From the NCBI GenBank assembly GCA_003697085.1, contig RFFU01000053.1, positions 1 through 9,040 on the forward strand: DNA of 9,040 bases, read 5' to 3'. The notes beneath the pieces were generated by a model. It did not search any database and was not told the DNA's origin. It was given only the letters and a program-made list of their open reading frames with translations. Origin of the DNA: Candidatus Hydrogenedentota bacterium (lineage in GTDB: Bacteria; UBA8481; J006). Each line of letters opens with the position of its first letter. Within the stretch, counting starts at the first letter, position 1. Positions 1-5,887 of this stretch are shown here, piece after piece. The position numbers and the translations under genes were made by a program.

Positions 1-449
1 ACCTTGTCCCCCTTCTTCTTCGCCCCCCCCTTTTGGGTCTCCTTACGTTGTCCTTTTCCCCCTAAAACAGACCTGCCAACCTTGCTCGAAGTTTCCCAGG
101 ATTTCCCATCATTCCACGTTAAATTTTCTCCTCCGTTTACAATTAATCCTACTAAATACTTGCGAAAACCGTGCCAGCGGTTGCTGATCTCTAAACCATT
201 GATTTTTCGTTATTTAATGGTGTTTTACATTACCGCTCGAAGGCCCAGGACGCAATTTTTTTTGCCCCCCATTCCGGACGATCTCTCACCCCTTGCCGGT
301 TCGCTGACTCGACAGTCCGCAATCCGCCAAATTCGACGGAATGTCGCTGGAGTAATGAACCTCCTCGCCCCTGCCATTCCTCTAGGACCGTTGAAACAGA
401 AATTGCGACTGGTAAGATGGAGCTCGGTAAGATTCGGTGCCGAAGATTC
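1..449. other. Apparently non-coding upstream region
   Basis: No convincing gene is seen here on either strand. The longest plus-strand reading frame (4-480) has a composition unlike a folded protein, no recognisable motif, and it runs into the repeat element at 450-569. A minus-strand frame at 225-461 starts inside that repeat and also lacks motifs. The first 65 bases are strongly pyrimidine-rich with C and T runs. From about 100 to 280 the sequence is more AT-rich than the genes to the right. This could be a decayed insertion or an ordinary intergenic region; the 5' context is cut off by the window edge. Confidence 0.5.
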
Positions 450-456
450 GGTGCCG
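429..456 (+). repeat. 14-bp perfect tandem duplication abutting the inverted-repeat element
   Basis: The 14-mer AAGATTCGGTGCCG occurs at 429-442 and again, immediately adjacent, at 443-456. The second copy runs into the left arm of the inverted repeat (GGTGCCGGG...). The first copy therefore looks like a truncated duplicate of the outer edge of that arm. It could reflect slippage or the insertion or excision history of the element. Confidence 0.85.
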
Positions 457-569
457 GGCATTAACTTTTTGACTTATTGAAGACGAGCAGTCCCACAGTC
501 GTTTTCAGGGGCCTCTCAATTTCCAGAGGACTCCCAAGGAGAAACGTTAAAAAGTTAATGCCCGGCACC
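450..569. repeat. 120-bp element bounded by 24-bp inverted repeats (MITE/REP-like)
   Basis: The left arm at 450-473 begins GGTGCCGGGCATTAAC. The right arm at 546-569 is its reverse complement. The outer 21 bp (450-470 against 549-569) match perfectly, and extension to 24 bp has one mismatch (471/548). The 72-bp interior has no gene; it contains a small CCTCT/AGAGG hairpin. Inverted arms around a short non-coding core fit a non-autonomous mobile element or a REP/REPIN-type palindromic pair. Such elements are typically moved by IS200/IS605-like (RAYT) transposases, but none is present here, so the family assignment is inference. The right arm ends 27 bp before the hldD start, so the hldD promoter must lie inside or beyond the element. 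Confidence 0.7.
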
Positions 570-578
570 AGAAGGGGA

Positions 579-584
579 AGGAGG
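579..584 (+). promoter_or_regulatory. Shine-Dalgarno AGGAGG of hldD
   Basis: AGGAGG lies 12 nt before ATG 597, just outside the right arm of the inverted repeat. It decides for the 597 start over the in-frame ATGs at 477 and 558; the latter is inside the repeat arm. Confidence 0.75.
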
Positions 585-596
585 ACCAGCGCGAAG

Positions 597-1571
597 ATGT
601 ACATCGTCACGGGAGGCGCGGGCTTCATCGGAAGTGCTCTCGTCTGGAAACTCAACTCGATTGGAATCACGGACATCCTCATCGTCGATGCTTTGGGATC
701 CTCCGATAAGTGGAAGAACCTTTCTTCGCTGCGCTTCACGGATTTTCTCCACAAGGATGATTTTCTCCAGATGCTGATCAGCGAGACGATGCCGGACGGC
801 ATCGAAGGCGTCTTTCACCTCGGCGCCTGCTCCTCGACCACCGAACGCAACGCCGATTACCTTCTCCAGAACAACTACCGTTATTCCTGTCTTCTGGCGC
901 GCTGGACACTATCGAAGAAGATCCGATTTCTCTACGCGTCCAGCGCGGCGACCTACGGTGACGGCTCATCCGGATACTCGGATGACCACGACTCCCTCTT
1001 CCAACTGCGCCCCCAAAACATCTACGGATACTCCAAGCACCTCTTCGATCTCTTCGCTCTTCGCCGCGGCTACCTCGACCATTGCGCCGGCATCAAATTC
1101 TTCAACGTGTACGGCCCGAATGAATACCACAAGGGAGATATGTCCAGCGTCATCTACAAGGCGTTCCACCAGATTCACGAAACCGGAACGCTCAAACTCT
1201 TCCGTTCGTACCGCGATGATTTCGCCGACGGAGAACAAAAACGCGACTTCATCTTCGTCAAGGATTGCGTCGAGGTCCTTTGGTGGCTCTTCGAACACAA
1301 GAACGCGAATGGATTATTCAACCTCGGAACGGGAAAAGCGCGCACGTGGAACGATCTCGCCGCCGCCGTCTTCTCCGCAATGAAGCGGCCCGTCAAAATC
1401 GAGTATATCGATATGCCCGAATCGATCAGGGACCGATACCAATATTTCACCGAAGCACGAATGGAGAAACTTCGCCAGGCCGGCTACACGGAACCGTTCA
1501 CCTCGCTCGAAGACGGAGTCGAAGACTACGTCCGAAACTATCTCGCCCGCGGTCCCGCCCACCTCGGGTGA
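597..1571 (+). CDS. hldD: ADP-L-glycero-D-manno-heptose 6-epimerase
   Basis: The 324-aa product is a cytoplasmic NAD(P)-dependent short-chain dehydrogenase/epimerase. It converts ADP-D-glycero-D-manno-heptose to the L-glycero form, the last step in making the heptose donor for the LPS inner core. Visible features are the N-terminal Rossmann motif TGGAGFIG (residues 5-12), GACSSTTE (76-83) and YASSAATYG (113-121) carrying the conserved Ser. The YxxxK motif is Y143-K147. The FFNVYGPNEYHKG block (168-180) holds K179, the second catalytic residue of HldD. DFIFVKD (217-223) and FNLGTG (241-246) follow. Length is close to the 310 aa of E. coli HldD, and similarity is recognisable along the whole chain. 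The start is ATG 597 because the protein then begins MYIVTGGAGFIG, and AGGAGG at 579-584 lies 12 nt upstream. The frame stays open upstream to 477 (ATGs at 477 and 558), but that part runs through the inverted-repeat element. No hldE or other LPS gene is in the window. Confidence 0.95.
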   Translation: MYIVTGGAGFIGSALVWKLNSIGITDILIVDALGSSDKWKNLSSLRFTDFLHKDDFLQMLISETMPDGIEGVFHLGACSSTTERNADYLLQNNYRYSCLLARWTLSKKIRFLYASSAATYGDGSSGYSDDHDSLFQLRPQNIYGYSKHLFDLFALRRGYLDHCAGIKFFNVYGPNEYHKGDMSSVIYKAFHQIHETGTLKLFRSYRDDFADGEQKRDFIFVKDCVEVLWWLFEHKNANGLFNLGTGKARTWNDLAAAVFSAMKRPVKIEYIDMPESIRDRYQYFTEARMEKLRQAGYTEPFTSLEDGVEDYVRNYLARGPAHLG

Positions 1572-1590
1572 CGGGGCGCCATCGCGTTTC

Positions 1591-1633
1591 GTTCCTCCTG
1601 CCGGGGCAGCGAACACGGAATTTCTTCTCCGTG
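1591..1633 (+). terminator. Two consecutive hairpins downstream of hldD (possible terminator, no U-tract)
   Basis: The first hairpin pairs GTTC 1591-1594 with GAAC 1611-1614 and, inside, CTGC 1598-1601 with GCAG 1606-1609. The second pairs CACGGA 1614-1619 with TCCGTG 1628-1633 around an 8-nt loop. Neither is followed by a run of T, so intrinsic termination is uncertain. They may instead be repeat-like palindromes or chance. They begin 20 nt after the hldD stop. Confidence 0.3.
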
Positions 1634-1723
1634 CCACCCCGACGGAAGGCCGAGAGTGCCAACGGGGGAGACCCACCGGTCGCACCCGCGGAGCACCTGC
1701 CGCACCCGCCCTCGGCATTTTGG

Positions 1724-1753
1724 TGGACTCGGAATTTGATCCTCCCCTATAAT
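1724..1753 (+). promoter_or_regulatory. Sigma70-type promoter for the 1834/2451 gene pair
   Basis: A perfect -10 TATAAT lies at 1748-1753. An acceptable -35, TGGACT (4 of 6 matches to TTGACA), lies at 1724-1729 with an 18-bp spacer. Transcription would start near 1760, giving a leader of about 75 nt before the Shine-Dalgarno at 1818-1823 and ATG 1834. This is the best consensus promoter in the window. Confidence 0.65.
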
Positions 1754-1833
1754 GCCCTTCTCCATTTCCTCGCCCTCTCTTCGGTGTCACGGCGGGGAGG
1801 TGGACAATCGTTTACCATGGAGGTCTTCGCAAA

Positions 1834-2451
1834 ATGAAAATCAGAAATATCGGTCTTTCCGTCGCGGTCCTATTCCTTTCCGCGGTTTTGGTCTCCCCGG
1901 CCCTTTGCGCTCCCACGGGCTACGGCTCGCCTCGCGCGAAAGAGGCTTCCGCGGCTGAACCGGCGCAATCCCAGCCCGCCCCCGAAGCGGCGGCCAAGGA
2001 AGAGTCTGGGGAGCGCATCGGATGGTTCGGCGCTTTCCGCCTCAAGATGCTGGCAAAAAAATACGACATCGACTACGAAACAGCCAAGAAACTTCACGCC
2101 GTCGAAAAAGAAGGCAAGGCGAAGAAGAAGGACCTCTATCGCCAACGGGATCAACTGCTGGCGGACCTCGACGCTCTCCTTTCCTCCGGTAATGCCGATC
2201 CCCGGGAACTTGAAAAGAAGCGGGACGAAATCAAAACAATCGCGATCAATCTCGCCGTTGTCGAAAATACGACAGTCGATAAAGTTTGGGAACTGCTCGG
2301 TCCGGAAAAAGGCGCCCGCTGGTTACTCAGCCGCCAGGGCTTCTTCCAAAAACTCGGAAGCAGCGTCAAGAAGAGTCTCAAGAAGAGTGAGGAAACGTCT
2401 TCCGAGAAGGAATCCTCCGCTCCGAGCCACGGAGCCAAGACGGGATACTGA
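1834..2451 (+). CDS. Secreted helical protein of unknown function
   Basis: The 205-aa product has a clear Sec signal peptide: KIR, then a hydrophobic stretch at residues 7-24, with likely cleavage near ALCA (residue 26). The cysteine at 25 does not fit a lipobox because Leu precedes it. A disordered Ala/Pro/Glu linker follows (27-60). Two charged amphipathic helices come next (about 65-115 and 123-153), then LGPEKGARWLL (155-165) and a Lys/Ser/Glu-rich tail (172-205). Two long helices followed by an LTPEQR-like turn loosely recall the periplasmic Spy/CpxP group, but I see no true LTxxQ repeat, so that is only a guess. The start is ATG 1834 with TGGAGG at 1818-1823, 10 nt upstream. Its TGA overlaps the ATG of the next gene (TGATG), so the two are very likely co-translated. 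Function unknown. Confidence 0.85.
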   Translation: MKIRNIGLSVAVLFLSAVLVSPALCAPTGYGSPRAKEASAAEPAQSQPAPEAAAKEESGERIGWFGAFRLKMLAKKYDIDYETAKKLHAVEKEGKAKKKDLYRQRDQLLADLDALLSSGNADPRELEKKRDEIKTIAINLAVVENTTVDKVWELLGPEKGARWLLSRQGFFQKLGSSVKKSLKKSEETSSEKESSAPSHGAKTGY

Positions 2452-2870
2452 TGTTCCGTCTCGAGATGTTCTCGAAATCGATCGTTTTCCGGCGGCGTTT
2501 CACCGCCGCCGGAATAATGCCTCTCCTTCTTCTTGCTGGATGCGGTCCCACGGTCAAGGTCACTCCTCTGGGCGAAGCTCCGGCGCGGAAGGTCGCTGTC
2601 GAGAATGTGAAGGTCTTCAACAGCCCGGCCGATATCGATCGACCGTACCGTGAGATCGCCCTTTTGACCGCCAACGATCAGGGATGGGACCAGCCCCATA
2701 CCCTGCGGCAACTCATCCGGGAAAAGGCGGCGGCGTTGGGCGCAGACGGCGTCATCTTCGAACGGCCGAAGACGATCAAGAAAACGGGCTACCATGTCGT
2801 CGGCGTCGTCCTCGCTCCGCGCGTCGATGAAAACCAACTCGTGGGAAAAGCCATCGTTTTCACCGACTAG
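2451..2870 (+). CDS. Small predicted lipoprotein, RcsF/YbjQ-like layout
   Basis: The 139-aa product has a lipoprotein signal: RRR at 14-16, a hydrophobic core and the lipobox LLAGC with Cys31 as the predicted lipidated residue. The mature part is about 109 aa with the pattern VKVFNSPADIDRPYREIALL (53-72), then LRQLIREKAAALGADGVIF (85-103), then a final beta strand. A beta strand, 'xPxxIDRPYxEI', an alpha helix ending 'A..LGADgVi' and another strand recall small lipoproteins and domains of the RcsF, YbjQ and DUF4156 kind. The assignment to a particular family is inference. The ATG shares its first base with the stop of the upstream gene, and no strong Shine-Dalgarno is seen, so translation is probably coupled. 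Start codons at residues 6 or 23 are possible but would shorten or remove the basic n-region. Both products are exported, so they probably act together in the envelope. Confidence 0.85.
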   Translation: MFRLEMFSKSIVFRRRFTAAGIMPLLLLAGCGPTVKVTPLGEAPARKVAVENVKVFNSPADIDRPYREIALLTANDQGWDQPHTLRQLIREKAAALGADGVIFERPKTIKKTGYHVVGVVLAPRVDENQLVGKAIVFTD

Positions 2871-2950
2871 AAGCGGTTTCATAAGGCTCCCTTCGCCCTG
2901 GATATTACAGGAACTCCGGAGCCGTAACGGTACTTAATTAACACCGCTTC
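2870..2950. other. Nested inverted repeats in the convergent intergenic region
   Basis: GAAGCGGT at 2870-2877 pairs with ACCGCTTC at 2943-2950. Nested inside, GGCTCC at 2885-2890 pairs with GGAGCC at 2918-2923. The region lies between the plus-strand lipoprotein gene and the minus-strand modC (convergent ends, 195 bp), where a bidirectional terminator would be useful. Loops are long and there is no T-run, so a terminator role is speculative. Nothing else was recognised between 2871 and 3065. Confidence 0.25.
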
Positions 2951-3065
2951 GAACACCTGGAACGGAACATCTCTCCGATCCTCTTCACCACTTGCCCCCT
3001 TCGCGCATCCCGACGGAATGGAAGGGCATCTCGCCTAAGAACGCTCCCTGGGCAATCTTCCTTTT

Positions 3066-3707
3066 CTAGCCGGGGCGGATTTGTCCGTCCTCGATCACAA
3101 AGATGTGATCGCAGTTCGGTGCATCCTCGATCCGATGCAAGGCGATCAAGACCGTCCCGGAATACTCGCGCAGGCGGGAGGCCATTGCCTCGTCAAATTC
3201 ACCGCGACCACGATCGTCGAGCCCCGCATACGGCTCATCCAAAAGCAGAATCTCCGGTTCCCCCGCCAAAGCCCGCGCCAACGCCGCCCGGCGCGCTTGG
3301 CCTCCGGAAACCTGATGCGGATACCGTTTCGCCAGACGTTCGAGTTCGAGCACGGCCAACCATCGTTCCACGCTTCCATCCTCAGTGCTTTTTCCCTGAC
3401 AGCGCCGCGCAAAACGGATGTTTTCTTCCAGGGTCAGCCACGGAAAAAGAAGGTTCTCCTGCGGAAGATAACCGATCCGGCGAAGCCGAGGGGGAAGGAA
3501 GACGCGATCCGCCGGGCGATCGACGAGTCGATCGCCGAGTCGGAGCTCTCCCGAGTCGAGCCGAAGCAACCCGGCGATCGTTTCGAGAAATGTGGTCTTT
3601 CCGCTCCCGTTGTCTCCAAGAAGGACTCCCTCCGAACCTTTCGGAAGACAAATTTTTCCTTCCACACGAAAGGTATGGCGGGAAACGCTCCCTTCGAAAT
3701 GAATCAA
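3066..3707 (-). CDS. modC: Molybdate ABC transporter ATPase, short form, TTG start
   Basis: The 213-aa product is the ATP-hydrolysing subunit that powers molybdate import through ModB. All ABC motifs are present: Walker A GDNGSGKTT (31-39), Q-loop LPQE (Q83), signature VSGGQ (133-137), Walker B ILLLDEP (153-159), D-loop AGLD (161-164) and switch His191 in ALHR. It ends right after the nucleotide-binding domain. It lacks the C-terminal TOBE/Mop molybdate-binding domain of classical ModC (E. coli about 350 aa), so molybdate trans-inhibition through ModC is not expected. The open frame continues upstream to 4523, but that part overlaps modB in another frame and has no family similarity. The start chosen is TTG at 3705-3707, which overlaps the modB stop (TTGA) and gives MIHFEGSVSRHTF, matching typical ModC N-termini. 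No in-frame ATG or GTG is close. The specificity call rests mainly on the adjacent modA and modB. Confidence 0.88.
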   Translation of the reverse strand: MIHFEGSVSRHTFRVEGKICLPKGSEGVLLGDNGSGKTTFLETIAGLLRLDSGELRLGDRLVDRPADRVFLPPRLRRIGYLPQENLLFPWLTLEENIRFARRCQGKSTEDGSVERWLAVLELERLAKRYPHQVSGGQARRAALARALAGEPEILLLDEPYAGLDDRGRGEFDEAMASRLREYSGTVLIALHRIEDAPNCDHIFVIEDGQIRPG

Positions 3708-4489
3708 TGGAGCACTCGCCTGCGGCCACGAATCGCGACGGGGAGAAGCGCAAGGCCGGCAAGAATCAAAACGGCCGAGATGGCAAAAGCCGCTTCCGGA
3801 GAGGTTTGAAGAGCCTGATACGCCGCCAGCGGCAGCGTCCTTGTTCTGCCGGGAAGATTCCCGGCAAAGGTGATTGTCGCCCCGAACTCGCCCAACGCCC
3901 GTCCCAGCGCCAAGGCCGCACCGGAAAGAAAAGCCGGCCGAACCATGGGAAACGTGACGGAAACGAAAACGCGCATTGGGGAGGCCCCGCAAACCGCCGC
4001 AATCTTCTCGAGGCGGCGGTTCCGAGCGCGAAACCCCGCTTCCATCGCGAGGATAAAGAGTGGAGCGCTGACGAAAAACGCGGCGAGAACCGCGCCGGCA
4101 AGAGTGAAGGGGAGAGAAACACCGAACCAGTCCGCAAGATAACGACCAAGAAAGCCTCGCCGCCCGAAGACGCTCAACAATCCGATCCCGCCAACCACCG
4201 GCGGCATCACCAACGGAAGAAGAACCGCGGCCCGCAGCACGCGCGTTCCGGAACCGTTTGCCTCCGCCAAATGATACGCCGCGGGAATACCGAAGAGACA
4301 GCAGAGAAGAAGCACGATTGTTCCCACCAACGCCGATACCCCCATCGCCTCGAAGGCGCCGTATCGCCCCAAGATCTGAAAAAATTCGCGCCACGGGGTT
4401 CGCATCAACAAACCGAAAGCCGGCAGGAAGAAGAAGAGGAGAACGAGGAGAGCGGGAAGGAACGTAAGACGCTTCGACGGCTTCTTCAT
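3704..4489 (-). CDS. modB: Molybdate ABC transporter permease
   Basis: The 261-aa inner-membrane permease forms the molybdate channel and couples to ModC. An N-terminal hydrophobic segment (about 9-28) is followed by several more (about 51-71, 87-108, 128-150, 184-200, 235-252). The EAA coupling loop is EKIAAVCGASPMRVFVSVTF (161-180), which contacts the ATPase. The ModB-typical LGRALGEFGATI (195-206) and RTRTLPLAAYQAL (215-227) are clear. ATG 4489 shares one base with the modA stop (TGATG on the minus strand). Only a weak GGGAG lies 14 nt upstream, so translation is probably coupled to modA. The open frame extends upstream to 4645, but that part is Arg/Gly-rich and lies within modA. Length is normal for ModB (E. 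coli 229 aa). Confidence 0.93.
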   Translation of the reverse strand: MKKPSKRLTFLPALLVLLFFFLPAFGLLMRTPWREFFQILGRYGAFEAMGVSALVGTIVLLLCCLFGIPAAYHLAEANGSGTRVLRAAVLLPLVMPPVVGGIGLLSVFGRRGFLGRYLADWFGVSLPFTLAGAVLAAFFVSAPLFILAMEAGFRARNRRLEKIAAVCGASPMRVFVSVTFPMVRPAFLSGAALALGRALGEFGATITFAGNLPGRTRTLPLAAYQALQTSPEAAFAISAVLILAGLALLPVAIRGRRRVLH

Positions 4490-5361
4490 CAAACGACATT
4501 TCGCTCCCGCGAGAAGAGAGCACCCCGCGGTCGGAGCAAAAAAGCCTCTGAATCCGAAGACCGGTGTGAATCCGCCCTTCCGCCGCCGCCGACCGGCTCG
4601 AATCCGTATCGTTCCAGCAATGCTCTTCCCCCCGGACTCCGCCATCCCTCCAGGAATCTCCGCACCGTATCGTGTTTTCCCGCCGAGCCGGGAAGAACCA
4701 CCGCGTAGTACGTCGCCGTCACATTGAAACTATCCGGAATCGAAACGCCGCGTACCTTCCGCCCTCGAAGATCACTGCGATAAACGATCCCCGCGTCCAC
4801 CTCGCCGAATTCCACCTTCGCCAATGCCGCCCGAACATCGGGTTCCCAAGACACGACGTTCTTCCTCACTTTTTCGAATATTCCGGCGCGTTCGAGCACT
4901 ACCCGTGCGTATGCCCCGGCCGGAACCTCCGGCGCCGCCAAGACGACCTTGCATGAAGAACCACCGAGGTCGCCGAAATGAAATTCTCCCGCTCTTCCCC
5001 GCGCCACAGCAACAACCATCTTCGTCGTGAAGAGAGGCTTCATCGGGCCTTTCCGCTCTCGAAGGACCCGTTCCGCTTGAAGGCGGTTCGCCGAAACGAA
5101 GATATCCGCGTTCGCTCCCGAGAGTATCTGGGAAGCCAGCGTCTGGGATCCGGCCGCATTGACCTTGAAAGGCGGGGTTGAGGGCAATGCGGCGTACTCC
5201 CTCAAAACATCACTCAACGAGGCTGCCGCGAAAACGACAAGCGGCTCCGAAAGCGGCCTTTCCGCTTTCGCGCGCGGTCGATCGCCCATTCCACACCCCA
5301 CCGATGCAAAGAGACACAGGAGCGAGAACAGCGTAATACGGGCGCGGAATCGATTTCCCAT
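4489..5361 (-). CDS. modA: Molybdate-binding (lipo)protein of the ABC transporter
   Basis: The 290-aa extracytoplasmic solute receptor delivers molybdate (or tungstate) to ModBC. The signal (RFRAR, then LFSLLCLFASVG) is followed by Cys23, a plausible though not ideal lipobox (SVGC), so it is probably membrane-tethered. ModA hallmarks follow: VVFAAASLSDVL (42-53, oxyanion-contacting Ser), AAGSQTLASQILSGANADIFVSA (69-91), LAAPEVPAGAYARVVL (141-156) and DAGIVYRSD (189-197). The conserved domain ends near RYGFEPV (251-257). The last 33 residues (258-290, Arg/Ser-rich) are an unusual tail whose coding part runs up to the modB start. ATG 5361 is chosen because it starts the signal peptide. An in-frame ATG at 5460 would add 33 residues encoded by the promoter region. 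There is no Shine-Dalgarno, and a -10-like element ends 7 nt before the ATG, suggesting a leaderless message. First gene of modABC. Confidence 0.93.
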   Translation of the reverse strand: MGNRFRARITLFSLLCLFASVGCGMGDRPRAKAERPLSEPLVVFAAASLSDVLREYAALPSTPPFKVNAAGSQTLASQILSGANADIFVSANRLQAERVLRERKGPMKPLFTTKMVVAVARGRAGEFHFGDLGGSSCKVVLAAPEVPAGAYARVVLERAGIFEKVRKNVVSWEPDVRAALAKVEFGEVDAGIVYRSDLRGRKVRGVSIPDSFNVTATYYAVVLPGSAGKHDTVRRFLEGWRSPGGRALLERYGFEPVGGGGRADSHRSSDSEAFLLRPRGALFSRERNVV

Positions 5362-5368
5362 AGACGTT

Positions 5369-5397
5369 ATTCTGAAAGAAATTCTCCCACTTGGCAA
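5369..5397 (-). promoter_or_regulatory. Promoter of modABC, predicted leaderless start
   Basis: On the minus strand, -35 TTGCCA (5397-5392, 5 of 6 matches) and -10 CAGAAT (5374-5369, 4 of 6) are separated by 17 bp. Only AACGTCT separates the -10 from ATG 5361, which places the expected +1 at or within a base of the A of the start codon. No ModE-like operator was recognised. Confidence 0.55.
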
Positions 5398-5464
5398 TCC
5401 TACACCCTCCGGCCGGCTGCCTATCGAATATTTTGATTGACGGAAGGTGGATTCTCCCATTTCC

Positions 5465-5482
5465 GAAATCGGAGAAATCGGA
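5465..5482. repeat. 9-bp tandem repeat upstream of the mod promoter
   Basis: GAAATCGGA occurs twice in tandem (5465-5473 and 5474-5482). The same stretch contains TTCCGA (5461-5466) and its inverse TCGGAA (5478-5483). It lies about 70 bp upstream of the modA -35, in the 201-bp gap between the DUF2905 gene and modA. It could be an operator or chance. A small GAGGC/GCCTC hairpin (5494-5498 with 5506-5510) is next to it. Nothing else was recognised in 5362-5562. Confidence 0.4.
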
Positions 5483-5562
5483 AGACATTCGGCGAGGCTG
5501 CCGTTGCCTCCTAACGAAAATCAGCGCGTCGAGAACATCTTACAGACACCGCCATAACCGCT

Positions 5563-5778
5563 TCAGCGGCGCAAGAGCCAAAAGACCACGGAGAGAAGAA
5601 GGCTGATCAAGAGACAGGTCGTCAACGGAAAATAGAACGCGAACCCGTCGCGCTCGATCCGGATGTCTCCCGGAAGCCGTCCCAGATACGGGATCCTGCT
5701 TCCGAAGAGAAACGCCAGACCAAGCACGAAGAGGACGAGCGCGAAAAGAAGAAGCATCTTCCCCATCTGTTCCAGCAT
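5563..5778 (-). CDS. DUF2905 family small membrane protein
   Basis: The 71-aa product has two hydrophobic segments (about residues 8-26 and 50-68). They flank the conserved core GRLPGDIRIERDGFAFYFPL (33-52), the hallmark of DUF2905, usually annotated as a small inner-membrane protein of unknown function. Length matches the family. The open frame extends upstream to 6012, but that part is antisense to the thioredoxin gene and not family-like. ATG 5778 gives MLEQMGKMLLLF, a typical start. Met at residue 5 (5766) is an alternative. There is no Shine-Dalgarno; TACAAT ends 7 nt before ATG 5778, suggesting a leaderless transcript. It is divergent from the thioredoxin gene and 201 bp upstream of modA on the same strand, so it may be a separate unit or read through into mod. 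Confidence 0.88.
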   Translation of the reverse strand: MLEQMGKMLLLFALVLFVLGLAFLFGSRIPYLGRLPGDIRIERDGFAFYFPLTTCLLISLLLSVVFWLLRR

Positions 5779-5785
5779 GGGGAAG

Positions 5786-5818
5786 ATTGTATCGCGATGG
5801 TCGGGAGGGGTACACCCC
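5786..5818 (-). promoter_or_regulatory. Promoter of the DUF2905 gene with overlapping palindrome
   Basis: On the minus strand the -10 TACAAT (5791-5786, 5 of 6) is followed by exactly 7 nt (CTTCCCC) and then ATG 5778. The -35 is poor (TGTACC at 5814-5809). That -35 zone is covered by the palindrome GGGGT-AC-ACCCC at 5807-5818, which could be an operator. A wider inverted pair, GTACAC 5810-5815 and GTGTAC 5849-5854, spans the divergent region shared with the thioredoxin gene. Confidence 0.45.
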
Positions 5819-5887
5819 ATCTTTGCTGTTCTCTTCAGACTCCCATCGGTGTACAGTTCTCCGCACGGAAAAGGAGATGGTTTTGAA

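Noticed and set aside
4-480. Plus-strand open frame of 158 codons at the left end
   Set aside because: No domain, odd composition, no Shine-Dalgarno and it ends inside the inverted-repeat element; probably non-coding.
477-596. N-terminal extension of hldD from ATG 477 or ATG 558
   Set aside because: These codons run through the repeat element; the HldD family starts at the Rossmann motif, and ATG 597 has a good Shine-Dalgarno.
3708-4523. Upstream part of the long minus-strand frame containing modC
   Set aside because: It overlaps modB in another frame and has no ABC-family similarity before residue MIHFEG at 3707; not a fusion protein.
3119-4708. 529-codon plus-strand open frame opposite modB/modC
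   Set aside because: Lys/Arg/Pro/Ser-rich low-complexity translation without motifs; a GC-rich antisense shadow of the clear mod genes.
5210-5488. 92-codon minus-strand frame overlapping the modA start
   Set aside because: AGGAGG occurs upstream but about 20 nt from the ATG; the frame covers the modA promoter and the modA start in another frame, with no recognisable protein features.
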